Below, piece after piece: positions 1-8,214 of a stretch of DNA of 64,000 bases. Origin of the DNA: SZUA-87 sp041687805 (GTDB lineage Bacteria > Actinomycetota > Acidimicrobiia > Acidimicrobiales > Aldehydirespiratoraceae). Position numbers and translations under genes: made by a program. The DNA lies in assembly GCA_041687805.1 (NCBI GenBank), contig JBDNJK010000116.1, positions 21,512 through 85,511 of the forward strand, written 5' to 3'. The first letter of the stretch is position 1. Each line of letters opens with the position of its first letter. The notes beneath the pieces were generated by a model. That model was not told the origin of the DNA, searched no databases, and worked only from the letters and a program-made list of their open reading frames with translations.

Positions 1-67
1 CATCGGCATGTCGGCTGCCGTTCTGGTCGATGACGGTGCCGCCCTTGAGGACAATTGTTGTGCTCAT
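1..67 (-). CDS. pyrC: Dihydroorotase, N-terminal 22 residues only (cut by window edge)
   Basis: Only the first 22 codons are present. They begin at an ATG that overlaps the pyrB stop as ATGA. The visible residues include VLKGGTVIDQNG, the usual opening strand of a dihydroorotase or related amidohydrolase beta-sandwich. Dihydroorotase closes N-carbamoyl-aspartate to dihydroorotate, the step after PyrB. The identification rests mostly on position: pyrR-pyrB-pyrC is the standard actinobacterial order. No catalytic residue is in view, so another cyclic amidohydrolase cannot be excluded from sequence alone. Confidence 0.8.
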   Translation of the reverse strand, partial: MSTTIVLKGGTVIDQNGSRHAD

Positions 68-1017
68 GCCACTGCCAGCCTCTCGTCTACGAGGTCGAGC
101 CCCGAACCCAACAAGACGTAGAGAACCGCCATTCGCACCGCTACACCGTTGGCTACTTGTTCGACCATCAGTGCGTTGGGCCAATCGGCCACTGCGCCGT
201 CGATCTCCACACCTCGGTTCATTGGTCCGGGATGCATGATCAACGCGTGTTCGGGTAACCGCCGGGCACGGTTGACGTCGAGTCCCCATTCGGTGTGGAA
301 CTCACGCAATGTCGGCACGTATGTCTGCCCCTGGCGTTCGAGCTGCATTCGCAGCAGGTAGCAGATATCGGCTGATTCGATCACCGAATCGAGATCGTGA
401 GTGACCTCGACCGGCCAGCCATCCAGATCGGGTGGGAGAAGCGTGCGAGGCGAAACCAGCGTGACGTTCGCGCCCATCTCGGTGAAGCCGAGAACATTGG
501 ATCTGGCAACCCGCGAGTGTTTGATATCCCCCACGATCACGACGTGTCGACCGTCGAGGTCGCCCAAGTGGGTGCGAGCGGTGTAGAGGTCGAGCAGAGC
601 CTGAGTCGGATGTTGATTCCAACCGTCTCCGGCATTGATCACCGCAGCATCCACCCATCGGGCGATGCGATTGGGTGCGCCGGCATCGCTGTGTCGGACG
701 ACCACACCATCAATGCCCATCGCCTCGATGGTGTTGACAGTGTCACGAAGTGACTCACCCTTCTTGACCGACGACGTGCTGACACTGAAGTTCATGGTGT
801 CGGCCGAAAGCCGCTTGGCTGCGGTCTCGAACGAAAGACGTGTGCGCGTTGAATCTTCGTAGAAGAGCCACGCGATGGTCTTGCCGCGAAGCGCTGGAAC
901 CTTCGGAATCGTGCGCTCCCCCACTTCTGCAAACAATGCGGTGAGATCGAGAATGTGTTCGATGGCGGTGCGATCGAGGTCGGCTATCGACAGGAGATTT
1001 CTCACTGGGTCGGTCAT
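64..1017 (-). CDS. pyrB: Aspartate carbamoyltransferase catalytic subunit
   Basis: This enzyme condenses carbamoyl phosphate with L-aspartate, the first committed step of pyrimidine synthesis in the cytosol. The 317-residue protein has the usual family length. The carbamoyl-phosphate loop FYEDSTRTRLSFE lies near residue 55, HPTQALLD near residue 135 and HPGPMNRG near residue 265, the last being the aspartate-domain signature. It is sandwiched between pyrR and pyrC with ATGA overlaps on both sides, so the three genes are almost certainly translationally coupled. No regulatory pyrI gene is adjacent, as is normal in actinobacteria. Control is expected through the PyrR element upstream of pyrR. 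Confidence 0.97.
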   Translation of the reverse strand: MTDPVRNLLSIADLDRTAIEHILDLTALFAEVGERTIPKVPALRGKTIAWLFYEDSTRTRLSFETAAKRLSADTMNFSVSTSSVKKGESLRDTVNTIEAMGIDGVVVRHSDAGAPNRIARWVDAAVINAGDGWNQHPTQALLDLYTARTHLGDLDGRHVVIVGDIKHSRVARSNVLGFTEMGANVTLVSPRTLLPPDLDGWPVEVTHDLDSVIESADICYLLRMQLERQGQTYVPTLREFHTEWGLDVNRARRLPEHALIMHPGPMNRGVEIDGAVADWPNALMVEQVANGVAVRMAVLYVLLGSGLDLVDERLAVA

Positions 1018-1580
1018 GACAGTTCTCCAAGATCGACGCCGTCACTGTGAACATCGACGATCTCGTTGCGCCGCGTCGGAAGATTCTTACCCACGAAATC
1101 CGGCCTTATCGGCAACTCTCGATGGCCCCGATCGACCATCACCGCCAACTGCACTGCCGCGGGGCGGCCGTATGTGTGGATGGCATCGAGGGCAGCTCGA
1201 ACGGTGCGCCCCGTGTAGAGCACATCATCGACCAACACGATTACCTTCCCGGTCGGGTCGACTGGAATGTCGGTGACTGCTTCGGGCATCACCGGCTTCA
1301 TGCCGTAGTCGTCTCGGTGCATCGTGGCGTCGAGAGTGCCCACCGGCACATTGAAGCCTTCGATGGCCGACACCGCTTCACCGAGTCGTTTCGCTAGTTC
1401 GTCACCACCGGTTTGCAAACCGATGAGCACCAGATTGTCGGCTCCGGAATTGCGTTCGATGATTTCGTGGGCCATTCGCTTGATAGCCCGATCCAGATCC
1501 TCGGCTGACATCACCCGGGTGCTGGCTTGGAACGTGCCATCCGCTTGTGGCACGACTGAGCGCCTCTCGCGCTTTCCCAT
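1014..1580 (-). CDS. pyrR: PyrR, pyrimidine operon regulator / uracil phosphoribosyltransferase
   Basis: PyrR is a UMP-responsive RNA-binding attenuation protein with weak uracil phosphoribosyltransferase activity. The type I PRTase signature VLVDDVLYTGRT lies near residue 105. The reading frame is open up to 1625, but the ATG at 1580 is preferred: it gives MGKRERRSV with a purine-rich AAGAGAG site about 6 bases upstream, and a family-typical 188 residues. The longer start would bury the candidate PyrR-binding hairpin in coding sequence. The stop overlaps the pyrB start as ATGA. This is the first gene of the pyr operon seen here and is likely autoregulated through its leader. Confidence 0.95.
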   Translation of the reverse strand: MGKRERRSVVPQADGTFQASTRVMSAEDLDRAIKRMAHEIIERNSGADNLVLIGLQTGGDELAKRLGEAVSAIEGFNVPVGTLDATMHRDDYGMKPVMPEAVTDIPVDPTGKVIVLVDDVLYTGRTVRAALDAIHTYGRPAAVQLAVMVDRGHRELPIRPDFVGKNLPTRRNEIVDVHSDGVDLGELS

Positions 1581-1602
1581 AATTTCTCTCTTTCGTCCGT
1601 AC

Positions 1603-1618
1603 GGGCCTCTCTGAACCC
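1603..1618 (-). promoter_or_regulatory. Candidate PyrR-binding hairpin in the pyrR leader
   Basis: On the minus strand, positions 1617-1604 read GGTTCAGAGAGGCC. The known PyrR-binding consensus is ARUCCNGNGAGGYU; 11 of 14 positions fit. The mismatches are compensatory: the outer A-U pair becomes G-C, and one C-G pair becomes U-G. Positions 1618-1616 (GGG) pair with 1605-1603 (CCC), leaving the GAGAG loop exposed. The hairpin ends about 22 bases before the chosen pyrR ATG. A TATCTT hexamer at 1643-1638 could be the -10 of the promoter. With no terminator between the hairpin and pyrR, control by masking translation initiation, as in mycobacteria, is more likely than transcription attenuation. 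Confidence 0.6.
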
Positions 1619-1651
1619 ATTTCACGGTCGAGATCGAAAGATAGCAGAATC

Positions 1652-1671
1652 GCGGGACCCCTTCGGGCCGC
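1652..1671 (-). terminator. Possible weak hairpin terminator after the GNAT gene
   Basis: Minus-strand sequence GCGGCCC-GAA-GGGGTCCCGC can fold as a GCGG/CCGC base and a CCC/GGG top with a three-base bulge, 8 bases after the GNAT stop codon. There is no T-tract. It would separate the nusB-GNAT transcript from the pyr operon promoter. The fold is imperfect, so confidence is low. Confidence 0.3.
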
Positions 1672-1679
1672 TTTGGTCA

Positions 1680-2207
1680 TTAATCGCGTAATCTCACGAA
1701 TATTTTCAACCCACCGTTGGGAGCATCCCCCGCATATCGAAATCCGGCCCTTTCAGCAACACGAATCGACGCGTGGTTGTCAGGCGAAATCTCCGCTATG
1801 AGACTCCGTAGCCGGCCCGGTTGGAGAGCCCAGTCGGCCATTGCCGAGACGCCATCGGTGCAGATGTGACGGCCGCGGTCGGCCTCGGCCACCCACCATC
1901 CGATCATGGCAGCTCGCCGCTCCACCGCGATTTTGGCCAAGCCCACCTCGCCCATCACATGGTCGTCGCAAGGATCGGCCAACGCCATGTCGAGAGCCAA
2001 CAAACGATCGGCACGTAGGTGGACGCCCTCGATCCACTTTTCTGCCGCCTCGATACTCGGATCCGTTGGAGGAATAGACCCCGCGATCACCGCAGGATCC
2101 GACCAGGCAGCAGACAGAGCCTCGGCGTCTTTGCGCTCCCACGACCGCAGGATCACAGTAGGGCCGGTCAGCAGCGGAGGCCCTAGAACGAGTCGATCGA
2201 GCCCCAA
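1680..2207 (-). CDS. GNAT-family N-acetyltransferase
   Basis: The 175-residue protein looks like the RimJ/RimL-type branch of GNAT enzymes. It opens with LLTGPTVILRSWERKDAEAL, has GEVGLAKIAVERRAAMIGWWV in the middle and NHASIRVAERAGFRYAG near the C-terminus, the expected acetyl-CoA-binding and closing strands. These enzymes move an acetyl group from acetyl-CoA to a protein N-terminus or small amine; the substrate here cannot be told. It starts 6 bases after the nusB stop, so it is probably cotranscribed with efp and nusB. It separates nusB from the pyr operon. Confidence 0.8.
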   Translation of the reverse strand: MGLDRLVLGPPLLTGPTVILRSWERKDAEALSAAWSDPAVIAGSIPPTDPSIEAAEKWIEGVHLRADRLLALDMALADPCDDHVMGEVGLAKIAVERRAAMIGWWVAEADRGRHICTDGVSAMADWALQPGRLRSLIAEISPDNHASIRVAERAGFRYAGDAPNGGLKIFVRLRD

Positions 2208-2213
2208 GGTAGG

Positions 2214-2627
2214 TCAGGCCTCGCGGACCTCGTTGGCAACGGCCCTCAGCAACCCGTTGAGAAACCTCGGCGACTCCTCGCTCGAATACTGCGTGGCGAG
2301 TTCCACCGCCTCGAAGAGAATCACACCCGTGGGCACGTCGTCGCTGTTGAGGAGTTCCCAAGTGGCCATCGACGCGATGATCCGGTCGACCGGAGCCATC
2401 CTGGAAATGACCCACCCTTTGAGATTGGCCGAAATGAGGCCCTCTATCTCAGCTCTGGAAGCATCAACGCCTGACGACATTTCGATGGCGTAGGCATCGG
2501 GCTTGATCATGCGGCCCGCAAGGCTGGTCGACACGTCGGTCGACGACATGGCCGACTCGTATAGAACGGCTAGAGCTTCCTCTCGGGCCTCGCGGCGTCG
2601 GCCCAAGCCTGGTACGGATGCGGTCAC
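2214..2627 (-). CDS. nusB: Transcription antitermination protein NusB
   Basis: NusB binds boxA RNA together with ribosomal protein S10 and supports rRNA transcription antitermination. The 137-residue, all-helical sequence has the family hallmarks RREAREEALAVLYE near the N-terminus and RFLNGLLRAVANEVRE at the C-terminus, with SMATWELLNSDDVPTGVILFEAVELA between. The start overlaps the efp stop as ATGA. The order pepP-efp-nusB is widely conserved in actinobacteria and supports the call. Confidence 0.95.
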   Translation of the reverse strand: MTASVPGLGRRREAREEALAVLYESAMSSTDVSTSLAGRMIKPDAYAIEMSSGVDASRAEIEGLISANLKGWVISRMAPVDRIIASMATWELLNSDDVPTGVILFEAVELATQYSSEESPRFLNGLLRAVANEVREA

Positions 2628-3187
2628 GCGCGACTGAGGTATGAGCCGGTACGGGTGTCGACCTTGACCCGCTCGCCGGGGTTGACAAACAGCGGCACTT
2701 GCACGACCAAACCGGTCTCCAAGGTGGCCGGCTTGGTGCCGCCCGAGACCCGATCGCCTTGAAGGCCAGGCTCTGTTTCAGCGATGTCAAGCTCAACCGA
2801 AGCAGCCAAGTCGGTGCCCACGATCTCGGATCCGAACATGAGAAGGACAGCGGAGGAATTTTCGACGATGTAGTTGGCGGCATCTCCCAGCACCTCGGGA
2901 GCGACCAGGATCTGGTCAAACGACTCGTTGTCCATGAAGACGTAGTCGGTGCCGTCGCGATAGAGAAATTGCATGTCGCGCTTGTCGATCGTGGCTCGTT
3001 CGACTTTTTCGCCGGCACGGAATGTGCGATCGATGACGGCTCCCGTCCTGGCATTCTTCAGAGTCGTGCGCACGAACGCATGGCCTTTGCCGGGCTTCAC
3101 ATGTTGGAAATCAACCACCTGAAACAGCCCACCCTCGAGATCAAGGGCCATGCCGTTCTTCAGATCGTTGGTGGTGACTAGGGCCAT
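2624..3187 (-). CDS. efp: Elongation factor P
   Basis: EF-P binds ribosomes stalled at polyproline and promotes peptide bond formation. The frame is open to 3262, but MALVTTNDLKNGM at 3187 is the conventional N-terminus, with GGAG placed 6 bases upstream. The resulting 187 residues match the family exactly. The domain I loop reads HVKPGKGHAF with Lys34 at the tip. This is the lysine-type loop; no EpmA or YmfI-type modification gene is visible here, so whether Lys34 is modified is unknown. It lies 13 bases downstream of the proline peptidase gene and overlaps nusB by ATGA. Confidence 0.96.
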   Translation of the reverse strand: MALVTTNDLKNGMALDLEGGLFQVVDFQHVKPGKGHAFVRTTLKNARTGAVIDRTFRAGEKVERATIDKRDMQFLYRDGTDYVFMDNESFDQILVAPEVLGDAANYIVENSSAVLLMFGSEIVGTDLAASVELDIAETEPGLQGDRVSGGTKPATLETGLVVQVPLFVNPGERVKVDTRTGSYLSRA

Positions 3188-3200
3188 TTCGACTCCGTAC

Positions 3201-4301
3201 TCATGGTGTTGGATTCTTTGGAAATCGGGTGAGGCTCCGAGATCCTTTGCTGGTGACCACAACGGTGTCTTCGATCCGGACGCCGCCGAACCCCGCTATG
3301 TAGATACCAGGCTCGACCGTCAGGACGTTGCCCGGCTGGAGGATATCGGCGTTGCCCTTCGTGACCGCCGGTAGTTCATGGATGTCGAGTCCAACGCCGT
3401 GGCCGGTGCCGTGCCCGAACTGCTCTCCATAGCCGGCTTCGTCGATGATCTCTCGGCAGGCGCGGTCTACATCACCCGCGTTGACGTCGGGGCCGACTCG
3501 ATTGACCCCGGCAGATTGAGCGCACGTCACCAGGTCGAGGATCTCCTGGGCCTGGGCTGAAGCGGGCAATCCGCCCACAACGAACGTGCGAGTCATGTCG
3601 CTTCTATATCCATCGACGAGAGCGCCGGCATCGATAATCAACAGGTCGCCGCCGCGTAGTAGACGACTGCCGGGAGTGGCGTGGGGCATTGCCGAATGAT
3701 CGCCGGAGGCCACGATCGTGTCGTAGGCCGGACCGTCGGCGCCACGACGGCGCATTCCGTCGTCGATTGCCAGCGACACTTCTCGCTCGCTGATGCCAGG
3801 CTCGATCATGTCGACGGCGTCGGCAAGTGATTGGTCGACAATTTCTGCTGCGGCCTCGATACGAGCAATTTCGGGCTGGCTCTTCACGCTCCTGAGGGTG
3901 AGAACGATTCGTGTCGTCGCGACCAGTGGGTTAACGAGCGCGCCGCTCCACGATTGTTGATCGGACCAAGTCACCGACTCGGCCTCCAGCCCGACCCGAT
4001 GCACTCCCGTGAGGTGAGCTGCGGCCGACGGAATGCTGCGCTGTGAAATCTCGATCGAAACGTCACAATCTGCCCGATCGAGTTGCGCCGGGGCCTGATC
4101 TCGGTAGCGACTGTCGGTTATGAGGACAGCGTTTGACGGGTCGACAACCAACACGCCTGATGACCCGGTGAACCCGGTGCACCAGCGGATGTTGGACCGG
4201 TCGGTGATCACGAGCGCATCGCAACTCGCCGCATCAAGCCGGCCTCTCACCATGTCGATACGACCAGCCACCGACAGCGGCGAAAGATCATTGACGTTCA
4301 C
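3201..4301 (-). CDS. pepP: M24B metallopeptidase, Xaa-Pro aminopeptidase/dipeptidase type
   Basis: This peptidase removes or releases residues preceding proline, using two metal ions. The pita-bread domain carries the ligand motifs LIIDAGALVDGYRSDMTRTF, HGTGHGVGLDIHELP and VEPGIYIAGFGGVRIEDTVVV in order, giving the Asp, Asp, His, Glu, Glu set. The N-terminal creatinase-like domain opens with RGRLDAASCDALVITDRSNI. I chose the GTG at 4301, which overlaps the aroQ stop as GTGA, giving 366 residues; the upstream extension only reads aroQ out of frame. It precedes efp, a common pairing. PepP versus PepQ specificity is not resolved here. Confidence 0.92.
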   Translation of the reverse strand: MNVNDLSPLSVAGRIDMVRGRLDAASCDALVITDRSNIRWCTGFTGSSGVLVVDPSNAVLITDSRYRDQAPAQLDRADCDVSIEISQRSIPSAAAHLTGVHRVGLEAESVTWSDQQSWSGALVNPLVATTRIVLTLRSVKSQPEIARIEAAAEIVDQSLADAVDMIEPGISEREVSLAIDDGMRRRGADGPAYDTIVASGDHSAMPHATPGSRLLRGGDLLIIDAGALVDGYRSDMTRTFVVGGLPASAQAQEILDLVTCAQSAGVNRVGPDVNAGDVDRACREIIDEAGYGEQFGHGTGHGVGLDIHELPAVTKGNADILQPGNVLTVEPGIYIAGFGGVRIEDTVVVTSKGSRSLTRFPKNPTP

Positions 4302-4741
4302 GACAAGAGATCCGCCACCGCATCCACGGCAAGCAGATATCCGTGTGCACCGAAACCGCTGATGCTGCCAGTTGCCACAGGAGCCACCACCGAGGTGCGA
4401 CGCCACGGCTCCCTCGTGTCGGGGTTGGAGAGGTGGAGTTCGACGATGACTCCGTCGTAGGCCGCGAGTGCGTCGTGGATCGCCCATGAGGAATGGGTGA
4501 ACGCACCAGGATTGATGATGATCGCAGCCGTTGTGTGGCGGGCCGCATGGATCGCATCTATCAGGTCTGCCTCGCTGTTGGACTGAAGGTGGTTGATCGA
4601 CAATCCATGCCGGGCACCGGCCGCTGTGGCAGCCGCAACATGATCATCGAGCGAGTCGGTGCCGTAGATCAACGGCTCGCGTGTGCCGAGCAGATTCAGG
4701 TTGGGACCTGACAACAGAAGCACTTCCACGTTATTTGTCAT
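4298..4741 (-). CDS. aroQ: 3-dehydroquinate dehydratase, type II
   Basis: It dehydrates 3-dehydroquinate to 3-dehydroshikimate, the third shikimate-pathway step. The type II signatures are LLLSGPNLNLLGTREPLIYG at the N-terminus, which includes the active-site Arg and Tyr, and INPGAFTHSSWAIHDAL, which includes the catalytic His. The start at 4741 gives 147 residues and has GGAGAG six bases upstream; an in-frame ATG at 4765 lacks this. Type II enzymes are dodecamers unrelated to the Schiff-base AroD. The gene sits between aroB and pepP and overlaps pepP by GTGA. Confidence 0.96.
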   Translation of the reverse strand: MTNNVEVLLLSGPNLNLLGTREPLIYGTDSLDDHVAAATAAGARHGLSINHLQSNSEADLIDAIHAARHTTAAIIINPGAFTHSSWAIHDALAAYDGVIVELHLSNPDTREPWRRTSVVAPVATGSISGFGAHGYLLAVDAVADLLS

Positions 4742-4774
4742 TGGTGTCTCTCCGATCTCATTCAATTGAGCGTG

Positions 4775-5782
4775 TCATCGAACGGCATCCACTGCGTTGA
4801 TCAACAGATCACGGTCTATTCCAACCACCGGCTCCACACCCGATGGACCATCGAGCACCAAAGTGACACCCGCAACAGCCTTCTTGTCATGGGTGAAGAG
4901 ATCGACGAGTTCGCTGCTTTTCAGCACGCCGGGGACTTTGCTTGACAGATCGTAGGCCGCCACAACCCGGCGGTGCTCAGCCACACGCGCATCGTCGATT
5001 CGGCCCAGGCGTCGCGCCACCTCGGCGGCGTAGACAAGCCCGATCGCGACGGCTTCGCCATGACGCAGGTCGTAGGACCCAGCGGTCTCGATGGCATGAG
5101 CGAGCGTGTGTCCGTAGTTGAGCACGGCACGACTCCCCAAATCGCGTTCATCGGCCATGACCACATCGGCTTTCAGTTTCACGCACGCCGTCACTCTGGC
5201 GTTGATGTCGAGACGATCGAGATCACCTGCCCCGAGGAAGTGATACTTCGCAACCTCACCGTTTCCGCTCTTCGTCTCACGATCCGGCAAGCTCGACAAC
5301 GTCTCGGTGTCGCACAGCACAGCCGATGGCTGCCAGAACGCGCCAACAAGATTTTTCCCCTCGGGAACATTCACGCCGGTCTTGCCACCTATCGCCGCGT
5401 CGACCTGACCAAGGAGGGTGGTCGACACGGACACGAAGCGAATCCCGCGATGATAAACCGATGCCACAAAACCGCCGAGATCGGTTACCACACCACCGCC
5501 CACCGCCACGATCACGTCACCACGGGTGAAACCGGCACGTGCCAAACGCCGGCACACCGTCTCGACGTTGGCCAGCGACTTGGCCTCCTCACCGGGCGGA
5601 ACAACGATCGTGATGTGTTCAACCCCGGGATCGACAGTCCAGGGCACAGCCTCTTGCGTCACAACAGCGACTCTTCGAGCATCGGCTGGCAGCACGTCGT
5701 GCAACATTGCTCGCACGCCGCGGCCCACGTGTACGCGATATCCGCGTTCTCCGAGGTCGACATCTATGACGCTCACAAACAT
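4775..5782 (-). CDS. aroB: 3-dehydroquinate synthase
   Basis: This NAD- and metal-dependent enzyme converts DAHP to 3-dehydroquinate. The NAD site GGGVVTDLGGFVAS is near residue 95 and IGGKTGVNVPEGKNLVGAF near residue 135. Metal ligands are in GNGEVAKYHFLG (Glu), LNYGHTLAHAIE (His) and RHGEAVAIG (His). The 335 residues are slightly short of the usual 350-360 but no core motif is missing. It overlaps the end of aroK by 10 bases, so the two are coupled. Confidence 0.96.
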   Translation of the reverse strand: MFVSVIDVDLGERGYRVHVGRGVRAMLHDVLPADARRVAVVTQEAVPWTVDPGVEHITIVVPPGEEAKSLANVETVCRRLARAGFTRGDVIVAVGGGVVTDLGGFVASVYHRGIRFVSVSTTLLGQVDAAIGGKTGVNVPEGKNLVGAFWQPSAVLCDTETLSSLPDRETKSGNGEVAKYHFLGAGDLDRLDINARVTACVKLKADVVMADERDLGSRAVLNYGHTLAHAIETAGSYDLRHGEAVAIGLVYAAEVARRLGRIDDARVAEHRRVVAAYDLSSKVPGVLKSSELVDLFTHDKKAVAGVTLVLDGPSGVEPVVGIDRDLLINAVDAVR

Positions 5783-6297
5783 CCATCCTCTTCGATCACG
5801 GCTATCAGGTGGTCGACCGTAGCCCTACGCCCGAGGTCGGTCGTGTCTACTCTCAAGTCGCACACCTCTTCATAAAACGCCGACCTCTCCGAAACTTTCC
5901 TGGCAAGGTTCGCCTCGACGTCTCCTTGAAGGAGCGGCCTTCCGCGACCTCCATGCACTCGTTTGACAAGGGCCGCGACCCCGGCATCCAACCAGATGAC
6001 CAACGACGCGGCGTCACACAGTATGAGGCGATTGGTGGGCGACACCACGATCCCGCCGCCTGTGGACACGACTGATCGCGGTCCGGCGAGAATCTCGCTG
6101 AGCGCGACGGACTCACGGCGACGAAAATCGGCCTCACCCCAACGACGAAAGATCTCCTCGACCGAACACCCAGCACCACTTGCAACCGCCGAATCGGTGT
6201 CTCGGTGAGGCAGACCGAAATGTTTTGCCAAGTCGCGCCCGACTGTCGACTTGCCCGACCCCATGGGCCCAACCAGAACAAGGTGCCGCTTCCTCAC
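5773..6297 (-). CDS. aroK: Shikimate kinase
   Basis: It phosphorylates shikimate at the 3-OH using ATP. The Walker A motif GPMGSGKST begins at residue 10, the shikimate-binding DTDS follows at about residue 33, RRWGEADFRRRES at about residue 50, and STGGGIV near residue 78. The lid RGRPLLQG is near residue 118. At 174 residues it is typical. It overlaps aroB. In many actinobacteria aroC lies directly upstream of aroK; here only 49 bases separate aroK from the prepilin peptidase gene, so aroC must be elsewhere. Confidence 0.96.
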   Translation of the reverse strand: MRKRHLVLVGPMGSGKSTVGRDLAKHFGLPHRDTDSAVASGAGCSVEEIFRRWGEADFRRRESVALSEILAGPRSVVSTGGGIVVSPTNRLILCDAASLVIWLDAGVAALVKRVHGGRGRPLLQGDVEANLARKVSERSAFYEEVCDLRVDTTDLGRRATVDHLIAVIEEDGCL

Positions 6298-6346
6298 CGG
6301 CCAGAGGGTACCGCCATGGTGTCGTGTGGATGTCGGCTTTACACCT

Positions 6347-7186
6347 TCAGACGCCCAGAAGCGTCTGGGACAACAGTATGGCGATCACCGTGCCGGCGGC
6401 CAGAGCCGGACCGAAGGGAATACTTTGCGCCAGCACGCGTGTCGGTTGACCATCGGTCGCCTCCGGATCGGCCAACAGGTCGGCATCCGACTTCCTGGCC
6501 ATGGCCACCGCAATGCCGCCGGTGACCCCGATGACGCTACCGATCAGCAACGAGATGAAAATCAGGCGGATGACCGGCGTCCAACCCACATATGTGCTTC
6601 CTGCGACCCACCCGATGTGGAGCCCGAGCAACAGCGACAATTTGACGTCACCGAATCCCATGCCCCGCGGCGAGATCAAGTGAGCGATCAGCAAGAGTGT
6701 GAAATAGGCCAAGGCCCCGACCAGCGCTCGGCCTATCGCAACTGGACGATCGATTATCAGAGCGACTGCCACCATGGCTACAACTGACACTCCAATTGCA
6801 GGAAAGGTGATCAGGTCGGGCAATCGATAGACATACATGTCGATCACCGACAACGCCATCAACGCCGTGATGAGAACAAGAGGCGGGATGATCACCCACT
6901 CCGCTCCGAACTTGACGGCGACGATCGCGAACAGCACTGCCGTTACTACCTCCACCGCGGGATATGCGGGGGTGATCGAATGATCGCAGTGACGGCATTT
7001 GCCATGCTGGCGAACCCACGAAACAACAGGAATCACTTCGCCGATATTCAAGGGATGTTCGCAAAAGGGGCATCTGGAACGAAACGAAAGTGGCGTCTTG
7101 TCGGGGACACGATCGATGATCATCGTCACCAACCCGCCGACTATCAGCCCAATCGGGATTGCGCCGATCACGAAGGCGGTATCCAA
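6347..7186 (-). CDS. pilD: Type IV prepilin peptidase / N-methyltransferase (A24 family)
   Basis: PilD cleaves the leader of type IV prepilins at the cytoplasmic face of the membrane and methylates the new N-terminus. The methyltransferase zinc domain carries two CxxC pairs (Cys39, Cys42, Cys64, Cys67). The catalytic aspartates are in SVIDMYVYRLPD (Asp116) and GFGDVKL (Asp180). About seven or eight membrane segments are evident over 279 residues. Retention of all four cysteines marks it as a bifunctional rather than a peptidase-only enzyme. It lies inside the aro cluster, a position also seen in mycobacteria and corynebacteria. No pilin gene is in the window. Confidence 0.93.
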   Translation of the reverse strand: MDTAFVIGAIPIGLIVGGLVTMIIDRVPDKTPLSFRSRCPFCEHPLNIGEVIPVVSWVRQHGKCRHCDHSITPAYPAVEVVTAVLFAIVAVKFGAEWVIIPPLVLITALMALSVIDMYVYRLPDLITFPAIGVSVVAMVAVALIIDRPVAIGRALVGALAYFTLLLIAHLISPRGMGFGDVKLSLLLGLHIGWVAGSTYVGWTPVIRLIFISLLIGSVIGVTGGIAVAMARKSDADLLADPEATDGQPTRVLAQSIPFGPALAAGTVIAILLSQTLLGV

Positions 7187-7218
7187 TCAGATCGCCTCCC
7201 TGCTCGACGGCTTCGGCC

Positions 7219-8154
7219 TCAGGAGTCTACCGAACCCAGAAATCTCAGCAGAAGGCTCCTGTTGACTGTGCCATCCTCTGCCTCCACCTGCGCCAGCAAA
7301 GCGTCGCGCTCGGTATCGGTGGTAGCTCTAGCCGCTTGGGCAACAGCTCTCGCTGCCCTCGGACTGAGATTCGCAAGTTGCCTCGCCATCTCGGCCGGGT
7401 TGAGGGTCTCTTCTTCGGGCTGTCCCCAATCACCACGGCTGTCCATCAGCGGATCGCCTGCGGTCAGCAACGGATCGAGTGAGGAGACGTGACCGGAATC
7501 AGCCAGTGGCCCCTCATCATGGAAGGTGAATAGGTCGTCGACTTCTGGTTCTGTCCTATCCATGGAATCGGGTGTTTCTACCGAAGCTTCATCTACCTCT
7601 ACCGGAGATTCAGATATCTCCACCAGAGAACTTTCAATCAGATCTTTCACCAGCCGGCATGCGTCCACTTCGTTCAGTGCCATACGACGCACTACGTCTG
7701 TGACCAGCGAGCCAGAACCGATGGCAACGATTCCGCGCCAGCGATCAGCATCGACCACCACGTCATGGTCCGATAGTTCCTGACAAAGGGAAATGTACAC
7801 GTTCATGGACGGCACGACGAGTTGGATCTGGTGCCATTCAACGAGCATCGCCTCGGCTTGAGACAGAACCAAGCTCATGGGCTGAGGTGTCGAGACAGCA
7901 GTAGTCGTGACGTCATCCTCGAAGGTGAACGAGCCTGTCTCCCAACGCATGAGATGGAACAACACCTCCCCATAGGTCGGTTCAACTGTGAGATCGCCAT
8001 CGACCTCTGCAGCTACGACGTCGCCGTTGCCGAGCCAGACGTTGCCTGACCCGCTTGGGCTCAGTACGCCTAGTCGGCCGGATTTCATCGTCGACGCGAG
8101 TAGCCGCATGACATCCGGTAGTGAGAATGTGTCGAGAGTGCCAGAGAGTGCCAC
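7219..8154 (-). CDS. DUF4388 (PatA-like N-terminal) domain protein
   Basis: Residues 1 to about 95 resemble DUF4388: GTLDTFSLPDVMRLLASTMKSGRLGV, followed by a WETGSFTFEDD strand. This domain is found in PatA-type response regulators and in proteins linked to type IV pili or gliding. The middle region (about 120-190) is helical and may be a second small domain; from about 195 the chain is acidic and low in complexity, and a short helical C-terminus ends in LLLRFLGSVDS. The GTG at 8154 is chosen because a perfect GGAGGT precedes it by 4 bases, giving 311 residues. It is next to pilD, which suggests but does not prove a pilus role. Confidence 0.75.
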   Translation of the reverse strand: MALSGTLDTFSLPDVMRLLASTMKSGRLGVLSPSGSGNVWLGNGDVVAAEVDGDLTVEPTYGEVLFHLMRWETGSFTFEDDVTTTAVSTPQPMSLVLSQAEAMLVEWHQIQLVVPSMNVYISLCQELSDHDVVVDADRWRGIVAIGSGSLVTDVVRRMALNEVDACRLVKDLIESSLVEISESPVEVDEASVETPDSMDRTEPEVDDLFTFHDEGPLADSGHVSSLDPLLTAGDPLMDSRGDWGQPEEETLNPAEMARQLANLSPRAARAVAQAARATTDTERDALLAQVEAEDGTVNRSLLLRFLGSVDS

Positions 8155-8158
8155 GTTT

Positions 8159-8164
8159 ACCTCC
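8159..8164 (-). promoter_or_regulatory. Strong ribosome binding site fixing the DUF4388 protein start
   Basis: Minus-strand GGAGGT followed by AAAC and then GTG at 8154. It is one of the few full Shine-Dalgarno sequences in this region, where most genes rely on overlap coupling. It decides for the GTG over the ATG at 8193. Confidence 0.75.
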
Positions 8165-8214
8165 GAAGTAAAACAACAAGTCACTATCGGCACAACAGTG
8201 AGGGGATGTGAGTG

